A DNA stretch of 64,000 nucleotides from JADGRF01 sp035274465 (lineage in GTDB: Bacteria; Myxococcota_A; Polyangia; Polyangiales; JAFGIB01): assembly GCA_035274465.1 (NCBI GenBank), contig DATEOF010000286.1:62001-126000 (forward strand), written 5' to 3'. The translations under genes were made by a program, and so were the position numbers. Numbering within the stretch: position 1 is the first letter of the stretch; every line of letters begins with the position of its first letter. Shown here one piece after another: positions 46,001-53,040 of this stretch. Below the pieces are notes generated by a model. The model did no database searches, had not been told where the DNA came from, and saw only the letters and a program-made list of their open reading frames with translations.

Positions 46001-47138
46001 GGCGGGCGTCAAGGACGTGATCGATCGCTTGCAGCCATTGGCGGCGCGCTACCCGGGTTGGTTGCCGTACCTGCGCCAGGCCGAGGCACAGTTCGATCTG
46101 ATCCGTGGCGACTACCTGGCGGCCGAGTCCGGCTTCGAGCAATGCATCGAGCTGATCCGAGACAGCGCCGGCCAGCGCACGCTCAGTCGCGCCGTCTGGG
46201 TCACCGCGCACTGTGGCCTCTGCGAAACGCTGCTCGCGCTCAACCGTCCGGAGGAAGCGCGCAAGCTCGCCAACACCATGCTCGCGCGCTGCCATGAGCT
46301 CGACGTACAACAGCTGTCGTTCGAGTTGATCCGCGTGCTGGCGCTGGCTGAAGCGCGGCTCGGCTACTTCTCGTCGGCGAGTGTTCGCTTGTCGAACCTG
46401 ATCGATCGTCAGATCGCGCTCGGGGTCAGCGGCCTGCGGCTCGGTCTGTCGTACGAGGCGCGCGCGCAGACGGCCATCTGGGCCGAGGACAAGCACGCCT
46501 TCGAGCACTACGCGCGGCTCACCGGCCGCGAGTATCGTCACGGCGCGCATTCGCCGCTGGGCGCTCGCTACGAATCCCTGATCAACGAGGCGCGACGGCG
46601 CGGCTTCTCGGCCGCCATCGATCTGCGCGACTTCAGCAGCACCAGCCAGTTCCTGACCAGCCCGACGCACATCCACGAGATCCAGACCGCGGTGCGCGCG
46701 GCGCTGACCGAGAGCGATCGCCCGGAGGATCGCAGCAAGAAGGCGCTGCAGCTCGTGTGCGACGCCAGCGGCTCGCGCGGCGGCCACCTGTACCTGGTCC
46801 AGTCGACTGAAACCTTGCAGCTGGCAGCGTCGTATCAGACGCCTGCGCCCCCGCCTGGGCTCGAAGAAATGGTGCAAACGCAGCTGCACCGCGAGCGCGA
46901 TCGATCCACCGAGACGCTGACGACGCTGGCCACGAGCGTGGTGACCGAAGCCACGACGGGCTACAGCGTGCAGCTGGCGGGCACGGTCTACGAGCTCGTG
47001 CTGCTGCGTGCCTCGGTCGGAAACGGGGCACAGGTGGCAGCGATCGCCGCGGTCGTCAGCGGTGAAGCCAAGCCCAAGCATCCGCAGCGGCAACAGGTGT
47101 ACGCAGCGGTCGCGGCGCAGCTCGCGGCGAGTCGTTAG
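43071..47138 (+). CDS. Giant Ser/Thr protein kinase with ATPase, TPR-like and GAF-like regions, paralog (1355 aa)
   Basis: The kinase domain (about 17-265) has 'LGQGGMACVY', Lys48, 'HRDVSPRN' (139-146), 'IDFGAM' (158-163) and 'PPEAL'. The ATPase region has the degenerate Walker A 'GSGLGRTRV', again Arg where Lys is normal, and Walker B 'LLIAVDDVQRID'. A long helical TPR-like region follows, with a C-terminal GAF-like part ('HLYLVQSTETLQLAAS') that parallels the paralog at 37718 ('YLFLAKDDALQLAAS'). It is cytoplasmic with no membrane segment. Such proteins usually sense a signal through the C-terminal part and phosphorylate partners. It faces away from the paralog with one lipocalin-like gene between. 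Confidence 0.92.
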   Translation: MTEPVVQAATSERRIANRYVLHQALGQGGMACVYRATDLADGREVALKQLSLPEDSGQRSTMAALFEREYHTLAQLSHPRVISVYEYGVQPGEGPYYTMELLDGGDLRDRSPLPWREVCAIAFDVCSSLALLHSRRLLHRDVSPRNIRCTPDGRAKLIDFGAMAPMGTCSGSIVGTPAFTPPEALQRLALDARADLYSLGASIYFGLTAAVPYGARNFSDLFAAWTQRPAAPSARVPGIPVELDDLVLSLISIDPSLRPLSAFDVMQRLAAIAGITCNESESVSRAYLATPLLVARDDTLAALRGELDSARKRQGSGVLLRAGSGLGRTRVLDACVREAKTAGATVLRANGGSTEDPFGVVLGLLQHMVDTLPELDVTRRFPELFQRGQLWSSERLRADPGMLQRSICRFLLAYSRRHPLLIAVDDVQRIDEASAAVLAALLDRVQRGRLLMVLTALSDAPSGGLGVEVLARRCHELPLEPLTRFETRELLASLFGEVPNLEMLTGEIYTIARGNPRYSMDLAQHLVDRRAITYAAGTWTVPRELSQSDLPSSVEEAIAARIARLSGHARFLAEAQALAFSDVFAHVDYRALCPDVDAAQTEAAIAELVAEQALASYGRTYALSNRIWSSALVARLKPADSEQHHRALAAFYETQDNIAWIHHLFAAGLERAGLDAVMERQRAASTSDHKASLQSNVARLAPAYHHSIQLALRLGYSTRDVNELRRWSVALSVAAEDSYYWEVAPTWLEQLKRDSGLALWEASEEPDPQQRLNRALTQAHERWLATPEHERVYSVQEGIRLLAEYVVCSIAIGGRSMDADLLEGLPALLEPFVPLSPLIEAIWHNALAMVETTCHCQFERAAVRWAEVHEKLGKVQVAEMTYVWAIRNAIAYGLGMLEAANGSAGALRWAEYLDQDPYQKVSAMYLRKVIRLQQGDWQGAEQYSRQAELTALHSKTAQMFSYMLPIELEAHSYARDLAGVKDVIDRLQPLAARYPGWLPYLRQAEAQFDLIRGDYLAAESGFEQCIELIRDSAGQRTLSRAVWVTAHCGLCETLLALNRPEEARKLANTMLARCHELDVQQLSFELIRVLALAEARLGYFSSASVRLSNLIDRQIALGVSGLRLGLSYEARAQTAIWAEDKHAFEHYARLTGREYRHGAHSPLGARYESLINEARRRGFSAAIDLRDFSSTSQFLTSPTHIHEIQTAVRAALTESDRPEDRSKKALQLVCDASGSRGGHLYLVQSTETLQLAASYQTPAPPPGLEEMVQTQLHRERDRSTETLTTLATSVVTEATTGYSVQLAGTVYELVLLRASVGNGAQVAAIAAVVSGEAKPKHPQRQQVYAAVAAQLAASR

Positions 47139-47182
47139 CGTTCCGTCGCGTCCCGGTGGTGTCGGATCGCGGCAGACATGGG

Positions 47183-47199
47183 GTGTCGGTCTCCGACAC
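47183..47199. terminator. Stem-loop after the second giant kinase gene
   Basis: GTGTCGG (47183-47189) and CCGACAC (47193-47199) form a 7-bp stem with a TCT loop, 45 nt after the kinase stop and 52 nt before the next gene. There is no T-run, so it is a moderate candidate. Confidence 0.45.
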
Positions 47200-47250
47200 A
47201 GCGTCGACGATGCGATTCACAGTCACGGTTCGCGCCTGTAGCCTGGTGTG

Positions 47251-49509
47251 ATGGCTGATGCGTCTGTCGGGACGGCATCCGGCGTTCCAGCGCAGCAGAG
47301 TGTAGTCCGCAGACCAGCATCGCACGTGCTGCTGGGATTCCTCGCGCTGCTCGCCGCGCACGCGTACTTCACGCCCGACTCCGCGGATGCGCCCTGGATC
47401 TTGCTCTGCTTCGGCGGCTTGCTGCTGGTCAGCTGGCAACTCGCGAATCTCTCTGGCGTGCGCAGAGGCGTCGAGCTCGCGTTCGGTGCGCCGGCTACCG
47501 AGTCAGACCCGAAAGGCGGCCGAGCTTGGTTCGTCGCGGGTGGCTGCGTGGTCGTGTGCGGTCTCGTGGCGCTCGAGCTCGGCGATGCGCCGTTCTTCCT
47601 GCAGGACGACAACTTCGACGAGTTCTTGCCGGTCATGATTTGGGCGTCGCGCAGCCTCCGCTCGGGCGTGCTTCCGCTGTGGAACCCGCATCAATATCTG
47701 GGCGCGCCGGTTGCGGAGCTCGGCATGTATGCGCTCACGTATCCGCCGACGTACTTGAGCGTGTGGCTCGCGCAGAGCTTGGGTCAGGTCGAGTGGGCGA
47801 TCGATGTGTTTGCGATAGGACACCTCGCGCTCGCTTATGTGGCGTGCGCTTGGGCCGTGCATCGCGCGGGTGTGGGCGCAGCGCTCTCGAGCGCTGCGGC
47901 GTTCTGTTTTACGCTCTGTGGTTACCACCTGATCGCCGGTCGTGGGTGGTACTACATGCTGCCAGTCGCGGTCGCGTTGCCGCTGCTGGTCGGCTTACTT
48001 GCACGTTGGGCAGCCGGTCCGGTCGGTATGTGGTGGGCGATCGCAGTCGGTACCTGCAGCGGCGTGCACTTCCACGCGGGCAATGCCCAGATGTGGACGT
48101 ATTGCGCGCTGTTCTTCGTGCTGTGCGCGCTGCTCTTCGTGCTGAGCGGCGTGGTGCCTGCGCGGCGCTTGGCATGGCTCGCGTGCGGCCTGCTGCTGGC
48201 GGCGGCGATCGCGTCTCCGCTGCTCGTGCCGCAATTCAGCTTCGTGCACGGGATCGAGCGCGAGCTGTTCCCCGGCGGCGACGTCGAACCGCGAGGATTG
48301 CTGGCGATGTTCGCGCCGTTCGGCACCGTGCGCGCTGGACATCCGATGGCGCGCGTGTGGGGTCAGACGCGGGAGCTGGATTTTACGCAGCTCTACGCGG
48401 CAGGGTCGCTATTGTCGTGTGCTGCGCTCGCGAGTTGCGTGGTCGCGTTCGTCATGCACCTTCCGCGCGCCTCGCGTGCACGACTCGTGTGGTCGTTCGG
48501 CACGTTCCTGGCGTTGCTGCTCGCACTGGGTCAGAACGGTGGACTTTGGCCGCTGTTGAACAAGCTGCCGGTGTTCAACGCTTTTCAGATCCCTTACAAG
48601 CTGCTCGGCCTGTTCAACATGTTTGCGTGCTTGAGCGGCGCGCTCATGCTCGACGGTTGGTTGCGTGTCAGCTCGTGGCGCCGCAGCGCGACGCTCGGCA
48701 TCTGGAGCTGGTGCGCGGCGGTCACGCTGTACGGCTGTGTGATACCGCTGCCGAGCAACTGCTCCTGGAATCGACGTGTGTATACGGCACAGCCGCCGGC
48801 AGTTCATGGTGCGCTGGCGAGCGGCCTGCGCATGCTCCCGCTCGCGCCTCGCCGCACGTTGGAGCCCGACCCAGCGTCTTGGTTGGCTCAGAATGTTGCG
48901 TCCGCTTACGGCTACACATCGATTGAAGGCAGCAATCCCTTCATCGATGCGCTGCCCGAGACGCAACGTGTGCGACGCGCATTGACGGCGCAGCCGCAGG
49001 CCGCACTGGAGGCCTTCGGTGTCTCGTACGTGTACGCTCGTCTGTCCAGGCCAGCTCCCGCTGCGAAGCCGTGGCACGGCAACTGGCTCGAGATCGTGCG
49101 CCACATGCCGCCGTTGCCGCTGGTCGCTCGAGGCGAACGCGCGGCGCTGCTCTCGGTCCCGAACCCCGCGCCCCTCGTGTTCGATCAGTCCGCACCCGTG
49201 GTGCCGATCCCTTTCCACGCGACCGGCGAAGGCATATTTGCCGACTTGCCGCGCGCGAGTCAGCCGCGTGCCATCGTACTCAACTACCTTCAGCGTGCGG
49301 CGTTCGTCGCGCTGGACCAACACCGTCGTGCACTGCCGCTCGGACACGACTCCTGGGGGCGCATGCGCGCGACCGTGCCGGCCGACGCGACGCACATCGC
49401 GCTGCTGTACCGGCCACCGTTCGCCCGCGGCATCGCGCTTGGTCTGGTGCTGCTGAGCATGTTCGTCGTCGCCGTCGTGTCGCTATCCAGGTCGCGCCTC
49501 GCCGGCTGA
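47251..49509 (+). CDS. YfhO-like polytopic membrane protein (752 aa)
   Basis: About twelve hydrophobic helices spread over residues 25-470, then a soluble extracytoplasmic region and a last helix near 725-745. The loop 'LWNPHQYLGAPVAELGMYALTYPP' is like the first periplasmic loop of YfhO/GT-C-type membrane proteins, which modify lipoteichoic acids or other surface polymers in Firmicutes. The match is by topology and this loop only. ATG 47251 directly follows a possible GTG at 47248. A methyltransferase gene follows 134 nt later on the same strand, and the two may act together on a surface polymer. Confidence 0.7.
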   Translation: MADASVGTASGVPAQQSVVRRPASHVLLGFLALLAAHAYFTPDSADAPWILLCFGGLLLVSWQLANLSGVRRGVELAFGAPATESDPKGGRAWFVAGGCVVVCGLVALELGDAPFFLQDDNFDEFLPVMIWASRSLRSGVLPLWNPHQYLGAPVAELGMYALTYPPTYLSVWLAQSLGQVEWAIDVFAIGHLALAYVACAWAVHRAGVGAALSSAAAFCFTLCGYHLIAGRGWYYMLPVAVALPLLVGLLARWAAGPVGMWWAIAVGTCSGVHFHAGNAQMWTYCALFFVLCALLFVLSGVVPARRLAWLACGLLLAAAIASPLLVPQFSFVHGIERELFPGGDVEPRGLLAMFAPFGTVRAGHPMARVWGQTRELDFTQLYAAGSLLSCAALASCVVAFVMHLPRASRARLVWSFGTFLALLLALGQNGGLWPLLNKLPVFNAFQIPYKLLGLFNMFACLSGALMLDGWLRVSSWRRSATLGIWSWCAAVTLYGCVIPLPSNCSWNRRVYTAQPPAVHGALASGLRMLPLAPRRTLEPDPASWLAQNVASAYGYTSIEGSNPFIDALPETQRVRRALTAQPQAALEAFGVSYVYARLSRPAPAAKPWHGNWLEIVRHMPPLPLVARGERAALLSVPNPAPLVFDQSAPVVPIPFHATGEGIFADLPRASQPRAIVLNYLQRAAFVALDQHRRALPLGHDSWGRMRATVPADATHIALLYRPPFARGIALGLVLLSMFVVAVVSLSRSRLAG

Positions 49510-49643
49510 GCGGTGGCGCAAGCGAGGTGCGAGTCGTGGCCGCTGGGAGCGGCATGTGCCCCCCACGCATGCTCGCGCCTACACGACAATTGCAATGCAA
49601 ATCTGCGAATCACGCCCGCGACCGGCGTAGACTGGTGGGTCTA

Positions 49644-50630
49644 GTGTCTCACAGTAACGCCACGATCCTGGACCTGAGCCGCGTCGCAACTCGGCTCGTA
49701 CGCGATGAGGTATTGCCGCGCGCACGCAAGGCTCTGCTTCGCCCCAAGAACGGCGAAGCGTCCGCGAGCGACCCGAGGATCAAGGACACGATGCAGCGCT
49801 ACTGGCGCTCACTGGGTCACGGGGATGCGACGAGCGAGTACTTCTTTCGAGACGCCATGGCGTCCGAGGAATACGACGATGTCGTCCGTCTCGCACAGGA
49901 GAACTGGGGCACTCTCGCTGGCAAGCGTGTACTGGATCTCGGTTGTGGTTGGGGCGGGCTCTCGGTCGCGCTTCGCAGAGTGGGAGTCGATCCGATCTTC
50001 GTCGACTACATCGACAAGCACGTCGAGGTCGCGCGTCTGCGCGTACGGAGCGAGACCGGCTACGTGGGCGACGCGCGCGACCTGTCAGCGCTCGACGCGC
50101 AGCTAGGCACCGGTTACGACTACGTGTTCGTTCACTCGCTGATCGAGCATGTCGGCAACCAACCGACGCACCGCGGCCCGGCGACGCCGAGCCTGAACGA
50201 CAAGCGTGCTGTCATCCAGCAGGCCGCTCGCCTGGTCAAGCCCGGCGGCGGCGTGTTCATCAGCACCGGCAACTACAACACACCTCTCGATGGCGAGATC
50301 AAGACCTGGCTGTTCCACTGGCTCCCGCCCGAGGATCAGCAGCAGTCGCTCGACGAGATGGGCATCGGAGCAGACAACTACGGTCTGCTCACGTGGGAGC
50401 AACTCGAGTCTCTGTGCACGGGGTCCGGGCTCGTGACCGAGCGCGTGGTCACGGGTGACAACGGCGGATACGAGATGTTTCTGCAGCTGCTCTCGTTCAT
50501 CTCACGCTTCCATCCGCATCGCCCAAAGCTACCCCCGGGCATGATCAAGCGCATCCGTCATCGCATGGATACCGATCCGCGCTACATGCCGGTCTGGTAC
50601 GCGTTCTTCCGCAAACGCCAGCATGGGTAG
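49644..50630 (+). CDS. Class I SAM-dependent methyltransferase (328 aa)
   Basis: The SAM-binding motif I is 'VLDLGCGWGGLSV' (96-108), followed by the acidic 'IFVDYIDKHVEVAR' and motif IV-like 'YDYVFVHSLIEHVG', as in UbiG/Coq3-like methyltransferases. 'RLVKPGGGVFIST' gives the post-catalytic strand. About 90 extra residues precede the Rossmann core. The start is uncertain: GTG 49644 is preferred because a GGTGGGT lies just upstream, and GTG 49635 is possible. The open frame runs back to 49071 but there it shadows the membrane-protein gene. The methyl acceptor is unknown. Confidence 0.82.
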   Translation: MSHSNATILDLSRVATRLVRDEVLPRARKALLRPKNGEASASDPRIKDTMQRYWRSLGHGDATSEYFFRDAMASEEYDDVVRLAQENWGTLAGKRVLDLGCGWGGLSVALRRVGVDPIFVDYIDKHVEVARLRVRSETGYVGDARDLSALDAQLGTGYDYVFVHSLIEHVGNQPTHRGPATPSLNDKRAVIQQAARLVKPGGGVFISTGNYNTPLDGEIKTWLFHWLPPEDQQQSLDEMGIGADNYGLLTWEQLESLCTGSGLVTERVVTGDNGGYEMFLQLLSFISRFHPHRPKLPPGMIKRIRHRMDTDPRYMPVWYAFFRKRQHG

Positions 50631-50633
50631 GAC

Positions 50634-51824
50634 TCAGTCGCTCGCCTGATCGCGCGGCAAGCCGAGCAGGTGTCGCGCGATGATCATGCGCTGGATCTGG
50701 CCCGTGCCTTCCACGATGTCCATCGCCTTCACGTCGCGGTACAACTTCTCGATCAAGTGGTCGCCGCGGGCGCCGACCAGGCCGAGCAGCTCCATGCCGA
50801 GAGACGCCGCTTCTTGCGCGACACCGGCCGCGATCGCCTTGCACTGCGAGGCCTCGACCAGGTTGGGCCGCTGCTCGTCTGCCAGCCAGCCCGCGCGCAA
50901 GCACAAGAGCCGAGCCATGCGCAATTTGCGCGACATGTGCTCGAGACGATCGCGCACGCGCAGGTCGCGGAGCAGCGCGTGTTCGCGCGCGAACGCGAGC
51001 GCTTCGTCGAGCACCGCGCGCCCCATGCCGACCGCGTTGGCAGCGATGCCGGGCCGACCTGCGTTGAACGTGCGCATCGCGGTCTTGAAGCCTTCGCGTC
51101 GCTCGTAGCGCGCTTCACCGCCGAGCAGGTTGTCGGCGGGCACGCGCACGTCTTGTAGCGAAAACGAGGTCGATTCGTAGGCCTTGAGCCCCATCTTCTT
51201 CTCGATCTTGAACGGACCGAGCCCCGGAGCTCCCTGTTCGACGAAGAATGCGCGCTGCGCCGCGCGTCCGGCGGATGGGTCGAGCGTGCATTGCACCAGG
51301 ATCCAGTCCGCGCGGCTGGCGTTGCCGATGAAGCACTTGGCGCCGTTGAGCACGTACTCCGCGCCGTCCTTGCGTGCGGTGGTGCGGATCGCGGCGGCGT
51401 CCGAGCCTGCACCCGGCTCGGTCATCGCGAACGACGCCCAGCGCGGTCGGTCGGGCTCGAGGAAGCGACCGAGGAAACGCGCTTTCTGTTCGTCGGTGCC
51501 CATGCCGAGCACGTTCAGCTCCGGCAGGTTCGGCCCGGGATTCGCCACGCCCACACCGCGATCCCAGTACGCGAGCTCTTCAGCGACGAGCAGCGAGAGC
51601 ACGGTGCTGCGCTCGCGCGCTGCGTGCGCATTCCGTGGGCCGGGCCCCGGCCAGCGCGTGCGGCCCTCTCCGCGAGCGAGACAGCGCTGGAAGTAAGGAT
51701 GGTCGACGGGAATGGGCCGGCTGAGCTGATCGGCTTCCAGACCCACCGGCCGCACCTCGCGCTGCCCGATGTCGCGCGCCTGCTCGAGCCGTTGCTGCAT
51801 CGCGCGATCGATCGTGAGATCCAT
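50634..51824 (-). CDS. Acyl-CoA dehydrogenase with catalytic Glu (396 aa)
   Basis: This is an FAD-dependent acyl-CoA dehydrogenase oxidising an acyl-CoA to its 2,3-enoyl form and passing electrons to ETF. Family features are 'FAMTEPGAGSD' (FAD/substrate loop), 'LNGAKCFIGNASRAD', 'FNAGRPGIAANAVGMGRAVLD' and the C-terminal 'DIVEGTGQIQRM', whose Glu372 is in the standard catalytic position. The length is normal for the family. The ATG follows GGGAGGG with 6-nt spacing and overlaps the stop of the other dehydrogenase by one base (TGATG), so the two are coupled. Confidence 0.93.
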   Translation of the reverse strand: MDLTIDRAMQQRLEQARDIGQREVRPVGLEADQLSRPIPVDHPYFQRCLARGEGRTRWPGPGPRNAHAARERSTVLSLLVAEELAYWDRGVGVANPGPNLPELNVLGMGTDEQKARFLGRFLEPDRPRWASFAMTEPGAGSDAAAIRTTARKDGAEYVLNGAKCFIGNASRADWILVQCTLDPSAGRAAQRAFFVEQGAPGLGPFKIEKKMGLKAYESTSFSLQDVRVPADNLLGGEARYERREGFKTAMRTFNAGRPGIAANAVGMGRAVLDEALAFAREHALLRDLRVRDRLEHMSRKLRMARLLCLRAGWLADEQRPNLVEASQCKAIAAGVAQEAASLGMELLGLVGARGDHLIEKLYRDVKAMDIVEGTGQIQRMIIARHLLGLPRDQASD

Positions 51825-52912
51825 CACGCGCCCTCCCGCGCAGAGAGTTGAACCGGCAGCGCCTCGTCGCACAACGCTGCGCCGGCGTCGTCGCGAGCGG
51901 CGTCGATGCCGCCGAGCAACAAGCCCAGCGCCCGCGCCTCGCGCATCAGCTTCTCGACCGGGTGGTCCTGCATGAAGCCGTGCCCCCCGAGCACTTGCAC
52001 GGCCGCCGGGCCGACCCAGCGCGCGACCTCGATGACTTCGACCAACGCACTTGCGGCGGCGCCGGAGAACGGCTCGCCCCGATCGGCGCGCAGCGCGGCA
52101 TCGTGGATCAACAGCCGCGCTCCATCGACGGCCGCGTGCATGTCGACCAGCAAGAAGGCGAGCGCCTGGTGGTGCGCGATCTTGCGCCCGAACGCCTCGC
52201 GCTCGAGGGCGTAGGCGCGCGCGTACTCGTCGGCGTGGCGCAGCACGCCGAGCAGCAGCGCGGCGACATACAAGCGCGCGCGTGCGAGTGCACGCGATGC
52301 TGCCAGCGGGTCCTCGCGGCCTTGCAGCCGCGCCGCGATCTTCGCTCGGTCCAAACGTAGCTCGGCGCCGCCTGCCGCGCGCAGGCCGGCGCCCCGGACG
52401 CGCTCGAACGTGAGGCCCTCGCGAACGACCAGTGCGTGATCGCTCGCCAGCACGACGAGCAATTGCGCCTGTTCGGCCGGGACGTAAGGCACCCGGCCGC
52501 TCAACTTGTCGCCCTTCAGTTGCAGCGATGCGTCACGGCTCGTGACGAGCAGCGCGCGAGCCTCGGGCATGTCCAGCACCGAACGGAGCGCGTCCAGACC
52601 GCCCAGCTCGAGCAAGGCATAGCGTGCGGGGCCGAACCGATCGAGCGCGAGCGCCGCACCGGCGTCGGCGGCTGCCAGCTCCTCGTTCACCAGCACACGC
52701 GCGAGCGCACCGTAGCTTGCGCCGCCGAGCTCGGACGGTAGCTCCAGGTCGGCGAGCCCGATTTGCGCGTAGGCGGCGCGCGCATCGACATCCACTGCGC
52801 GCGCGGACTCGGCGCTGCGCAGCTTCGACAGCAGCGCATCGCGCGCGAAGCTGCGCGCAGTCGATTGCAGCAGTGCCAGCTCCTCGGGTAGATCGAACGA
52901 GAACACGTCCAT
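51824..52912 (-). CDS. Acyl-CoA dehydrogenase-like subunit lacking the usual catalytic Glu motif (362 aa)
   Basis: The fold is that of acyl-CoA dehydrogenases ('LADLELPSELGGASYGALARVLVNEELAAAD', 'EREAFGRKIAHHQALAFLLVDM', 'QVLGGHGFMQDHPVEKLMREARAL'). At the C-terminus the expected 'EGT.EIQ' is replaced by 'LLLGGIDAARDD', so the catalytic Glu is not visible. It is shorter than usual, and its middle domain is reduced. It is encoded directly before, and coupled to, a complete dehydrogenase. Heteromeric pairs with one non-catalytic subunit are known for actinobacterial steroid-degrading enzymes (FadE28/FadE29-type). That makes a heteromer plausible, but it is inference here. Confidence 0.82.
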   Translation of the reverse strand: MDVFSFDLPEELALLQSTARSFARDALLSKLRSAESARAVDVDARAAYAQIGLADLELPSELGGASYGALARVLVNEELAAADAGAALALDRFGPARYALLELGGLDALRSVLDMPEARALLVTSRDASLQLKGDKLSGRVPYVPAEQAQLLVVLASDHALVVREGLTFERVRGAGLRAAGGAELRLDRAKIAARLQGREDPLAASRALARARLYVAALLLGVLRHADEYARAYALEREAFGRKIAHHQALAFLLVDMHAAVDGARLLIHDAALRADRGEPFSGAAASALVEVIEVARWVGPAAVQVLGGHGFMQDHPVEKLMREARALGLLLGGIDAARDDAGAALCDEALPVQLSAREGA

Positions 52913-53040
52913 CCCTCGGCTTCGGATCGGGCGCCATGCTTGCGCGCCTCGGCGCGCGACGCAATGGGGCCGAGGTCCAGGTGTGCGTTGCGTCACAGGT
53001 CCGGCGACGACTGCGCCGCAGCGGGCGGTATGCTCGCGCC

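Noticed and set aside
44499..47093. Open frame of 864 codons on the minus strand opposite the second giant kinase
   Set aside because: The kinase frame has intact catalytic motifs on the plus strand, and the opposite frame shows only Arg/Ala/Leu-rich low-complexity sequence, as expected for a codon-bias shadow.
52624..53040. Upstream extension of the beta-lactamase-fold gene
   Set aside because: The frame is open but encodes an Arg/Ala-rich shadow of the divergent dehydrogenase gene; the lipoprotein signal begins at 53041.
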